Of a stretch of 29,528 nt of DNA, positions 8,232 to 16,369 are shown one piece after another (position 1 is the first letter of the stretch; each line of letters begins with the position of its first letter). Origin of the DNA: Stramenopiles sp. TOSAG23-2 (taxonomy: Eukaryota > Sar). The stretch spans positions 1 through 29,528 of the forward strand of contig LT649381.1 of assembly GCA_900128395.1 (NCBI GenBank). The letters run 5' to 3'. The position numbers and the translations under genes are program-made. The notes below the pieces were generated by a model. The model was not told the DNA's origin. It ran no database searches and was given only the letters and a program-made list of their open reading frames with translations.

Positions 8232-10220
8232 TCATGGTGATCGTCTCCTTTTTTTTCTTGGTGTTGAATTATTTGAAAAGGTCATTCTATTTCCATCAGC
8301 TGATGTTGTTGGTACTGGCGGTGGCAAAGTAAATAAACCTAACAATTGCTTCATTTCTTCTTTGATCCCATTTGCAAATTTCATTGAAGGTTTTACACAA
8401 AATTGACTCCATAATTTTGACCATTTTTTTGCGACGTTTGTCAATGCTTGCTCTGATATTATATTTGTATTAATTTTGGCTTTTAATAATCTAAGAACAG
8501 TGGCTCTTGATAAATCTACTACATCTCCAGCACCTAGGCGTCTTAAAATGTCCAAGACAAGCAATGTACAATTTGATTGATTTGCAGTATTGGATGCGTT
8601 GATTTGAAATGATTTTCTTTCATTTGCTTTAATACCTTCTACCAATGGTGCAATCCAATTTGTTACTGGACGAGTAGATACAGGAAAAGAAAAGCATGGT
8701 AGTAATTGTGTGCCTGGCTGTACGCCCCAAACAGACGCCAATACTGCTTCAAGATCTCTCACAGAATCACCAGCTTGAAAATCAATACCGTCCTTTAAAA
8801 AATGGACCAAAAAAAACTTTGGCGTAATTTCATTTTCAACAAACGATGAATTGGTAATTAATGAACATGTTTGATAATTTTTATTATTTTTATCAAGTTC
8901 AAAAATTAATCCAGAATGGATAATACCTGAAGCTATTGCCACTGAGACATATACTTTAACTGCTGATGTATCTTTTGGTAAAACCATTATAGGATCATTT
9001 GTATTACCACGTAGTGTCGCTCTAGTACCTGCAGGTATGAAACAAGTACCTTGTCCAATAAAATCTAATTTATCCATTAATCGGCATGATGTAGTTCCAT
9101 CGAAACGTGTCGAATTTAAATATGTTTTGTAATCTTGACCTAATACTTGATATACATCAGGGAGAACACCATTTTCTGGCATACCTTCTAATTCATTCAA
9201 TGCATCAAATTTATTCCATTTCAATATTGGATTTGAATCAAAATATTGAAATACTATGCATTTTTGTATGTCTGTAATAGTATTTATATTGGCTGGTGGC
9301 GGTAATACGTTTACTAAATTTTGATATCCTGTACGTGCATGATTACGATAGCGTGTTGATATTCCAGTATCATTCATTCCCTTTTTAAGAATATCACGGA
9401 TATTGTCTCGAACTAATAAAGGGCGTAAATTTGAATTGTTTGTTAAATTGCGAAGACCACCTAAAGCAGATTCTTTCAATTCGATATTATCATTTTGTTT
9501 CGCATTTTCAACAAATATTTGCATTATCTCATTTGATTGAAATATTTGTTCTTTTATTGCATCATATCCACATGTCAAGTTATGAAGGCCATCTAAAGCA
9601 TATTCTTTCAATTTGATATGATCATTTTGTTTTGCATTTTCAACAAATATTTGCATTATCTCATTTGATTGAAATATTTGTTCAGGTATTGCATCAGATC
9701 CACCTGTCAAGTTAGAAAGACCACCTAAAGCATGTTCTTTCAATTCGATATGATCATTTTGTTTTGCATTTTCAACAAATATTTGCATTATCTCATTTGA
9801 TTGAAATATTTGTTCACGTATTGCATCAGATCCACATGTCAAGTTAAAAAGACCACGTAAAGCATGTTCTTTCAATTCGATATGATCATTTTGTTTTGCC
9901 TTTTCAACAAATATTTGCATTATCTCATTTGACTGAAATATTTGTTCTTTTATTGCATCAGATCCACATGTCAAGTTAGAAAGACCACGTAAAGCATTGT
10001 ATTTGATGTCGAACCTGGATGATGTTGCATTCGTATACAATTGTGTTAAACCAGATGTCTGACTTGTATTGCTTAGTTCCCCAAATTGCGCCCTACCTTC
10101 TCTTATTGAAACCAAACTGTTGGAAATCAATTTATTAATAATTGTTTCCAATGAAACAGTACTTGGACTCCTTGAAACAGTACTTGGGCTCCTACACGCT
10201 GTTGGTTTAGTACGAGCCAT
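8232..10220 (-). CDS. armadillo-repeat protein with H3-like N-terminus and unidentified C-terminal domain
   Basis: 662 residues, single exon, ATG at 10220. The N-terminus ARTKPTACRSP resembles the histone H3 tail, and is followed by a duplicated RSPSTVS heptad. Four tandem 44-residue armadillo-like repeats occupy 86-261, each with GSDAIxEQIFQSNEIMQIFV and an A-L-x-GL-x-NLT ending; a diverged unit precedes them (about 70-85) and one follows (about 262-305). The copies are close to identical in DNA, so expansion is recent. Residues about 320-630 match no family I know by name. They contain IIHSGLIFEL (His435) and, 116 residues later, SNCTLLVLDILRRLG (Cys551). That is the His-then-Cys order of circularly permuted NlpC/P60-like folds (LRAT, PPPDE, YiiX), so a thiol hydrolase or transferase is a guess. 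The C-terminus STPRKKRRRSP is a classic nuclear-localisation-type cluster. I infer a nuclear protein; function unknown. Confidence 0.85.
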   Translation of the reverse strand: MARTKPTACRSPSTVSRSPSTVSLETIINKLISNSLVSIREGRAQFGELSNTSQTSGLTQLYTNATSSRFDIKYNALRGLSNLTCGSDAIKEQIFQSNEIMQIFVEKAKQNDHIELKEHALRGLFNLTCGSDAIREQIFQSNEIMQIFVENAKQNDHIELKEHALGGLSNLTGGSDAIPEQIFQSNEIMQIFVENAKQNDHIKLKEYALDGLHNLTCGYDAIKEQIFQSNEIMQIFVENAKQNDNIELKESALGGLRNLTNNSNLRPLLVRDNIRDILKKGMNDTGISTRYRNHARTGYQNLVNVLPPPANINTITDIQKCIVFQYFDSNPILKWNKFDALNELEGMPENGVLPDVYQVLGQDYKTYLNSTRFDGTTSCRLMDKLDFIGQGTCFIPAGTRATLRGNTNDPIMVLPKDTSAVKVYVSVAIASGIIHSGLIFELDKNNKNYQTCSLITNSSFVENEITPKFFLVHFLKDGIDFQAGDSVRDLEAVLASVWGVQPGTQLLPCFSFPVSTRPVTNWIAPLVEGIKANERKSFQINASNTANQSNCTLLVLDILRRLGAGDVVDLSRATVLRLLKAKINTNIISEQALTNVAKKWSKLWSQFCVKPSMKFANGIKEEMKQLLGLFTLPPPVPTTSADGNRMTFSNNSTPRKKRRRSP
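9438..9965 (-). repeat. four 132-bp in-frame tandem repeats
   Basis: Four head-to-tail copies of 132 bases encode residues 86-129, 130-173, 174-217 and 218-261 of the armadillo protein. Most differences are single bases, for example KEQ, REQ, PEQ and KEQ at one position. The core TTGCATTATCTCATTTGA is identical in all four. The unit is exactly 44 codons, so copy-number change keeps the frame. Confidence 0.95.
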
Positions 10221-10730
10221 TTTATATTACTATCTCAGTATTTAACTAAATTAAGAGTGATATGGTGTTACTACACTTCCATACAATTTATTTTTTTCTA
10301 CAGATGACGGCAGTAAGAAAGATTTTCTATTTTAGTTTATAATAAAAAATATTGAACTAAGACCTCCTAAACAATCTATATTTTTGGGTCGCCAATGAAA
10401 TGAAGAGGAGGAGGTAGTTTTTGATAAAAAATTCTAATATCCACTTTCAAGTATAAAATTAATATATGGCCATTTGATAGGACAACAATCAAAATAAATA
10501 AACTTTTGCAATTCTTAGAATAACAAATGCCATCGATAAAAAGTTACTTCAAAAACAATATTTTGTTGTAGTACACGACATACATATGAAGTAAATGAAG
10601 CAAATCTTTTATCAATTTTTTATTGCTTTACAAAACATTTATATCATATCAACGTTGGAGATATACCTATATTTTTGCACGGTTTTTGTATTTTTGTATT
10701 TTGTGTGTGCGTGTGATATTAAAAAAGTGA
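10221..10730. promoter_or_regulatory. divergent promoter between the armadillo gene and CSB
   Basis: 510 bases between diverging genes. The notable item is a ~50-base block at 10431-10480 that recurs upstream of the channel gene (separate entry). A purine-rich GAAGAGGAGGAGG lies at 10402-10414. No reading frame or RNA is supported here. Confidence 0.5.
10431..10480. repeat. dispersed block, copy A (shared with 19533-19576)
   Basis: Both copies read ATTCTAAT-x-TCC, then CTTTCAAGTATAAA, then TGG-Y-CATTTGAT-W-GGA in the same order, with small indels between blocks. Copy A begins 300 bases before the CSB ATG and copy B 312 bases before the channel ATG, both in the same orientation relative to the gene. 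The agreement is too long for chance. Confidence 0.7.
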
Positions 10731-13700
10731 ATGATGGAGGATAAGAATAATAATAATAATAACCCTTCGAAGAATTTCCTTGGATTAGGCACGCCATTGA
10801 ATTTTTTCGGAACGACTGGTTCGCATTTTTTAGCTATTGAACGAACCATGCAAAAAATATTAAAACATAAGGAAGATTTGGAAATAGATATACAAAATAT
10901 AAAATCAAAGAAGAAATCGTCTCCACATGATAGTGATATAAGTATGTTTGAAATGAGAAAATCACATTTAGAGGTGAAAATAGAATTATTAAAAGAAATA
11001 CAAGATGCCTGTGAAAAACAATTAATAAAAGAAGCTGACTTACGACGAAAACAAGATAGAAAACATTTGGAAAGGCAACGCGAAATACACAGAAATGGGT
11101 TGGACCCATTTCTCGTACAAGAAGCGGCATTAGACAAGGAAACATGGGGTAGACATAGAGCTGAAATGCAAAAGAAAAAAGATCGTCAAAAAAAATGGGA
11201 AGCGGAAAGAAAAAAAAGGAGAAGACTTGCTGTGGAAGCTGCTGAAGAACTTGAAGATGATGATAATAATAATAATGATAATACATATGATAGAAATGGA
11301 AATAAAAAAAATAAAAAAATGAAAAGAAATAGTAGTAGCCGTAGTAATAATAATAATAATGGAAAAAGTAAATCAAGAGCTGTTACTACTACAAGCCAAA
11401 CAAGAGCAGTCCGTATCTCACGTAAAACTTCTTCGATGTTGACTGATAATAATTATACAAATTCAAGTAGTAGTGAAACTTATAAAATTTCCAAAAAATA
11501 TGATGATGATGGAAGTGATCTAAATTATCAAAATCGACAAAAAAATCAAAAAAGAAATTTTGCAGCACTTCCTGGCACAGATGGTGCAAAAGCAGCTGCT
11601 GCCATTGCTGTCAATAATAATAATAATAATAACGATAATAATAATAATAATAATGAGGAGGAGGAGGAGGAGGAGGACCAAGATGTATTAATTGCAGGTG
11701 CATTGCGTGTACCTGGTGATTTGTACGATAAATTATTTAATTATCAACAACATTGTGTTGGATGGATGTGGAATTTACATGTACAACATGTTGGAGGTAT
11801 ATTAGGCGATGAAATGGGCTTAGGAAAGACAATCCAAGTAATTGCATTTCTTGCAGGATTGCATCATTCTAATCTATTTAACTCTCCAACATTGATTTTA
11901 TGCCCAGCAACTGTTATGGTACAATGGTTGCAAGAAATACATAAATGGTATCCACCGTTTCGAGTATGGCTTTTACATCCAACAAGCAAGACATTGAATT
12001 TTAACTTATCAGATGAAGAAATGATTGATAAAGCATTTGAAGTTGGTAACATTGTCATCACAACGTATTCTACATTTCGCAGCAGACGGAGAATATTTTT
12101 AAATAGATCTTGGGGTTATGTTATTTGTGACGAAGGTCATAAAATTCGAAACCCCGATGCTGATATAACCATATGCTTAAAACAAATACGCACGGTGCAT
12201 CGATTATTATTAACAGGTGCGCCAATGCAAAATAATTTAAAAGAATTGTGGTCCTTATTTGATTTCGTATGCCCAGGTCGGATTGGAACACTGCCATTAT
12301 TTGAAGCGCAATTTATTGAACCAATTCGCAGAGGTGGATATGTAAATGCATCTAGAATGCACGTGCAAATGGCGTTTCGCTGTGCAACCGTATTAAGAGA
12401 CATTATGGAACCATATCTTTTACGACGTTTGAAAGAAGATGTGGCGAAACAGTTGCCAAAGAAAATTGAACGTGTGTTATTTTGTAAATTAACAAAAATA
12501 CAACGTATGTATTATTCAAGGTATTTGGAGTCAAGAGAGGTAAACGAAGTGTTAACAGGTGATCGAAGAAGTTTTAAAGCTATTACAGTACTGAGAAAAA
12601 TATGCAACCATGTTGATTTGCAAGATACACATTCCGATGATGTCACGAAAGAAAAAATACAATATGGCCAGAATTGGGAATCGTCGGGGAAAATGATTAT
12701 TTTAGATCAAGTTTTGACTAATTGGTTTAAAAATGGGGATAAAGCATTAATATTCTCACAAACGAAGCAAATGTTAGATATCATAGAAATATATATTAAT
12801 CACAAAGGTTACAATTATTTAAGAATGGATGGAGATACAACAATTGGAAAACGTTCTAGTCTAGTTGATAATTTCAATGACAATGAAAATATTTTTGTCT
12901 TTTTATTGACAACTAGGGTGGGCGGTTTAGGTTTAAATTTAATTGGTGCTAACAGAGTCATTTTGTTTGATCCAGATTGGAACCCAGCAGTCGATGTACA
13001 AGCGCGTGAACGTGTTTGGCGTATAGGTCAAAAACAAAACGTTACAATATATAGATTGATCACTAGCGGTACTATTGAAGAAAAGATGTACCATCGTCAA
13101 ATTTTTAAAATGTTTCTTGCAAATAAGATTTTAAAAGATCCCAGACAAAAGCGTTTTTTCAAGTCGCAAGATTTGTATGAACTATTTACGTTAGCACCTG
13201 AAGATGCATCAGGTGCGGGTACGGAAACTGGGCAAATATTTGGCCTTGGTAGTGAACAACTTGCCATAGAAGATGTAAGCGAAGATGATGATACTAGTAG
13301 CAGCGAGGAAGAGGATGATGATGATGATGACGGTGACGATGTCTTTACAACGGGTGTTGATGGTAAACGTATTAAAAGTATATTAAAGAAAAAGAAACGA
13401 GGCAGTAGTAGTAGTAGCAGCAGCAGCAGCAGTGGAAAAAATAAGAAAAAAAATAATGGTACTGGTGGAGATGAAGATGTCATGAAAGCATTGTGGAATG
13501 GATCAAAACTTTCCTCTGCATTTAATCATGATGTCATAGACAACAATGGAGCTTGGAATTCAAAGGGCGCTGCAGTTACTACGGCTCGAGCAGCTGTACG
13601 ATTTGCCAACACATCAAGAAATGCCTTGCGTCAATCTAGACTTGATGTTATGTCGGATACAAGATTTGCGCCAACGTGGACTGGTCGTCGTGGCGACAGA

Positions 13701-14438
13701 GGTGGACCAACCAATGGATCTAGTGGTAGTAGTAGTAGTAGTAGTAGCAGCAGCAGCACGCAACGCTTTGGAAATCGCCAAAATAGAGCGCTTTTACGAG
13801 CTGGTAACAATAGAAATCCAAATAACATATCTTCTTCCACTACTACTATCAACGGTAATTCATTTTCAAATGGTAGTCATTCAATTGATGCTACTTCTCG
13901 AATTATTGTTAACGCATCGCAATCATCAGCATTAACTTCAAATGATTTATTATCACGGTTTCAAAGTAGACAAGATGATCTTTCAATGTATGAGGATGAA
14001 TTGACAGATCCAGGATCATTGCCAAATTTTATCGATCCTGGTCGCACACGTCGTGGTCATCATAATAATGGCGGTAGTAACAACAATAGCAGTAGTGGTA
14101 ATGGTAATATGAATATGAGCAATAGCTCCAGTTCGTCACGTTCTACTACAAGATTAGTTAAAACGTCTGTTCGGAAATCCATCCATCGTAAAAAAGATGG
14201 ACTTGGATTTATGTTAGGCGTTAAACCATCAAATGCAGACAAAGAACGTCGAGAAAGAATGGGCGAGTTGAAGATTCAATTAAAGAAGTTTTTGAGTGAA
14301 CATGTTGGACGTTGTTCAACTGAATTAATATTGGCTCGATTCAGTCAATATGTAGATGAAAGTGAGAAAAGAGATTTTAAAAAGTTATTAAAAAATATGG
14401 CAGAAGTTCATGATGGATTTTGGCACTTAAAGCATTGA
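10731..14438 (+). CDS. ERCC6: SNF2-family remodeller CSB/ERCC6/Rad26 (transcription-coupled repair)
   Basis: 1235 residues, single exon, ATG at 10731. CSB displaces or pushes stalled RNA polymerase II and starts transcription-coupled nucleotide excision repair in the nucleus. An N-terminal coiled coil (about 38-130) and a basic/Asn-rich linker lead to the ATPase: Walker A GDEMGLGKT (359-367), DEGH (467-470), LLTGAPMQNNLKELWSLFDF, and the CSB-type segment with GTLPLFEAQFIEPIRRGGYV, which separates it from other SNF2 groups. The second lobe has LRKICNHVDL, IFSQTKQMLDI and motif VI QARERVWRIGQ (757-767). After an acidic run and Ser runs, the last 55 residues (CSTELILARFSQYVDESEK through FWHLKH) match the C-terminal winged-helix/ubiquitin-binding region of CSB. 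It is shorter than animal CSB, mainly in the linkers. Low-complexity AAT, AGT and GAT runs are likely length-variable. Confidence 0.96.
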   Translation: MMEDKNNNNNNPSKNFLGLGTPLNFFGTTGSHFLAIERTMQKILKHKEDLEIDIQNIKSKKKSSPHDSDISMFEMRKSHLEVKIELLKEIQDACEKQLIKEADLRRKQDRKHLERQREIHRNGLDPFLVQEAALDKETWGRHRAEMQKKKDRQKKWEAERKKRRRLAVEAAEELEDDDNNNNDNTYDRNGNKKNKKMKRNSSSRSNNNNNGKSKSRAVTTTSQTRAVRISRKTSSMLTDNNYTNSSSSETYKISKKYDDDGSDLNYQNRQKNQKRNFAALPGTDGAKAAAAIAVNNNNNNNDNNNNNNEEEEEEEDQDVLIAGALRVPGDLYDKLFNYQQHCVGWMWNLHVQHVGGILGDEMGLGKTIQVIAFLAGLHHSNLFNSPTLILCPATVMVQWLQEIHKWYPPFRVWLLHPTSKTLNFNLSDEEMIDKAFEVGNIVITTYSTFRSRRRIFLNRSWGYVICDEGHKIRNPDADITICLKQIRTVHRLLLTGAPMQNNLKELWSLFDFVCPGRIGTLPLFEAQFIEPIRRGGYVNASRMHVQMAFRCATVLRDIMEPYLLRRLKEDVAKQLPKKIERVLFCKLTKIQRMYYSRYLESREVNEVLTGDRRSFKAITVLRKICNHVDLQDTHSDDVTKEKIQYGQNWESSGKMIILDQVLTNWFKNGDKALIFSQTKQMLDIIEIYINHKGYNYLRMDGDTTIGKRSSLVDNFNDNENIFVFLLTTRVGGLGLNLIGANRVILFDPDWNPAVDVQARERVWRIGQKQNVTIYRLITSGTIEEKMYHRQIFKMFLANKILKDPRQKRFFKSQDLYELFTLAPEDASGAGTETGQIFGLGSEQLAIEDVSEDDDTSSSEEEDDDDDDGDDVFTTGVDGKRIKSILKKKKRGSSSSSSSSSSGKNKKKNNGTGGDEDVMKALWNGSKLSSAFNHDVIDNNGAWNSKGAAVTTARAAVRFANTSRNALRQSRLDVMSDTRFAPTWTGRRGDRGGPTNGSSGSSSSSSSSSSTQRFGNRQNRALLRAGNNRNPNNISSSTTTINGNSFSNGSHSIDATSRIIVNASQSSALTSNDLLSRFQSRQDDLSMYEDELTDPGSLPNFIDPGRTRRGHHNNGGSNNNSSSGNGNMNMSNSSSSSRSTTRLVKTSVRKSIHRKKDGLGFMLGVKPSNADKERRERMGELKIQLKKFLSEHVGRCSTELILARFSQYVDESEKRDFKKLLKNMAEVHDGFWHLKH

Positions 14439-14641
14439 ATCAAAAGAAAATTTTAGGGAAATGTTTTATTGCGAGTGTGATGGTGTAAAAAATAAAAAGT
14501 TTTATGTACACAAACATGTATACATGCATCTATATATATCACACAACATGCTCGTCTTATGCCTATACACACGGATAATATGCATACACACGCAATTATT
14601 GTTTCTCGTATCATAAGCGCAATTTACATTTTCGCACGTAA

Positions 14642-14673
<32 letters not shown>

Positions 14674-14703
14674 CCTGGTCTTCATCTTGTTGTCTTAGTT
14701 AAA
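14439..14703. other. convergent intergenic region with a (TC)n run
   Basis: About 265 bases between CSB and the TLC gene, with a TC microsatellite at 14644-14674 and short TATA/ACAT alternations at 14515-14545. It appears to be 3' UTR on both sides. No gene is seen. Confidence 0.5.
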
Positions 14704-15537
14704 TCATTTATCTTTATTCTTTTTACTATTAACACTACATAAAAAATTTATACACATTTTCAAAATATACAAAAACCAATAAATGTTCAATAAACATGGC
14801 AAATAAATTGTCAAAGTTGATAAAAATCGTAACCAAAATGGTAAAGAGGAATGCTGATATGTATTTGATGCATATAATCCAAATAAAAGAAATGGCATAG
14901 TAAATATTCTCACAAATGTAAATGTAAATACAAATACAACAGTAGCTAAAAGCCACCCAAATTCTTTACCATAAATTGATCGTAAATACCACCTGATATG
15001 TATTAAAGGTGAGGAAAACTCAGTCGCGATAAAAAACAATAAGAAGAAATTTGCCAAGCCATAACAAATTGCAATAGGCCATACAACAATTGATATTAGA
15101 TGATGTACAATCATCATGAATTCGAATACTTCTTGAATTCTAAAATTATATAAATCCCAAACAAAATATCCAACACACATAGTTACTAAGAAGTTACAAT
15201 ATGTTTGTTCTTGTATTAAAAATACCTTTTCATATAAAGCGTCGTAATTAAATTTAATACAATGTTGTACTATTTCATACATTGTAGAATCATTAAATAA
15301 AGCATAAATTGCAGTAATTGAACCAAAGGCAGCATGAACAACACACACTAAATTAATTACAAACACATTTCGAAACCGTTTTGGCGTCAACTTACTGTCT
15401 TTATCAAATAATTCAGGTAGTTTTGGGATAGATATTTTCAACAATTGAAAAATACATTCAAACATTATAAAAAAAATAATAATCCTCGATATCACTACCG
15501 TTACATCGTTACTGGTTAACATGTATCGATAATCCAT
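14704..15537 (-). CDS. TLC-domain multispanning membrane protein (TMEM56/TLCD4-like)
   Basis: 277 residues from the first ATG in frame at 15537; the frame continues upstream only through a TTG codon. There are about seven hydrophobic segments: near 18-35, 58-82, 110-130, 140-155, 158-180, 193-218 and 235-262. The TLC signature is in the centre: VGYFVWDLYNF, then MMIVHHLISIVVWPIAICYG, then an ATEFSSPLIHIRWYL helix, as in TLCD/TMEM56 proteins and more distantly TRAM/LAG1/CLN8. The two His of the VHH motif are present. Non-synthase TLCD proteins are linked to membrane phospholipid composition, while LAG1 members make ceramide; the longer ceramide-synthase motif is not evident, so I favour TLCD. 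The Lys-rich end KKNKDK would be a possible ER-retrieval-like tail. Confidence 0.85.
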   Translation of the reverse strand: MDYRYMLTSNDVTVVISRIIIFFIMFECIFQLLKISIPKLPELFDKDSKLTPKRFRNVFVINLVCVVHAAFGSITAIYALFNDSTMYEIVQHCIKFNYDALYEKVFLIQEQTYCNFLVTMCVGYFVWDLYNFRIQEVFEFMMIVHHLISIVVWPIAICYGLANFFLLFFIATEFSSPLIHIRWYLRSIYGKEFGWLLATVVFVFTFTFVRIFTMPFLLFGLYASNTYQHSSLPFWLRFLSTLTIYLPCLLNIYWFLYILKMCINFLCSVNSKKNKDK

Positions 15538-15666
15538 AATCTTATTGATAACGTTTCTGAACAATATTTTATTGATATTTGTTTTGCGTAAACAATATAT
15601 ATACTACCAAAATGTAAACAACACTACGAAAATAAGTTGTATTCTCTTGTCATACACAAGCGCATT

Positions 15667-15747
15667 CAACATACACACACACGCACATACAACATACGGA
15701 CACACACACACGCACATACAACATACGGACACACACACACGCATTCA
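15667..15747. repeat. 29-bp CA-rich minisatellite
   Basis: CAACATACGG followed by an ACAC run and GCACATA repeats at 15690-15718 and 15719-15747, with a shorter related copy at 15667-15689. The two full units are nearly identical. Confidence 0.9.
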
Positions 15748-15827
15748 CATTATTATATCTTGTTACGCACACGAATTAAAAGATAATGAATCTTTATACA
15801 AATCCTAAGTTTTAAATAATATCTTTT

Positions 15828-15905
15828 GGGCACTCCAGCCAGGCCCTGGGCACTCCAGCCAGGCCAGCACTCCAGCACTCGTGCACTCCTGGCACTCCCG
15901 GCACT
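15828..15905. repeat. GC-rich cluster of GCACTC motifs
   Basis: GGGCACTCCAGCCAGGCC occurs at 15828-15845 and again at 15848-15865 (20-base period). GCACTC or a close variant then recurs at shorter spacing to about 15905, roughly seven times in all. The block is about two-thirds G+C inside DNA that is about one-quarter G+C. Confidence 0.85.
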
Positions 15906-16369
15906 TCTTCTTTGGCAAACTTATACTCGATTCCCTTCGTTCTTCCCTGCTGTGGCCTGCAATAATATGGAAATATAGTTTATTTCGGATTTATTTTAAT
16001 GAATTTATGTAGGTTGAATTATTTGTTATATTGTGATTTAGATTTTATATTCTATTATTATATGTTTTAGATAGTAATACTTTGTACTTAAAATAGATTT
16101 TAGTATAAAACTTGCCTGATTTAATAATTCTTATGATTTTTTTACTTAGTTGGAGTTTAAGCTGGATAAAAAATGTATAAAAAAAATTTAAAAATATTGT
16201 TATTATTTTCACAACATTAAAAAATGATGTGTAAATAATAATAAAACAAATACAAAGAATGAAAACAGTTTTTACAAATACACCAAGACCCCTAAACAAC
16301 AACAATATATAGTAACATTACATTGTTTTCTTGTTTTATTATTTTTTGACTGTAATACGAACGTAGACA

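Larger units (their letters stand above)
15538..16369. promoter_or_regulatory. 832-base divergent region between TLC and OST1 genes
   Basis: Holds a CA-rich 29-bp tandem repeat (15667-15747), a strikingly GC-rich GCACTC cluster (15828-15905), then ordinary AT-rich DNA to the OST1 ATG. Frames at 15545-15808 (+) and 16045-16305 (-) start at non-ATG codons or encode microsatellite, so I call no gene. Confidence 0.5.

Noticed and set aside
13310-13440. Acidic and serine runs in CSB as evidence of a frameshift or insertion
   Set aside because: They are in-frame GAT and AGT/AGC microsatellites, as in several other genes here; the conserved domains on both sides stay in frame.
15545-15808. 87-codon plus-strand frame in the TLC/OST1 gap
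   Set aside because: Starts at a non-ATG codon region and is mostly CA minisatellite in translation.
16045-16305. Hydrophobic 86-codon minus-strand frame
   Set aside because: Starts with TTG; its hydrophobicity follows from T-rich sequence read on one strand.
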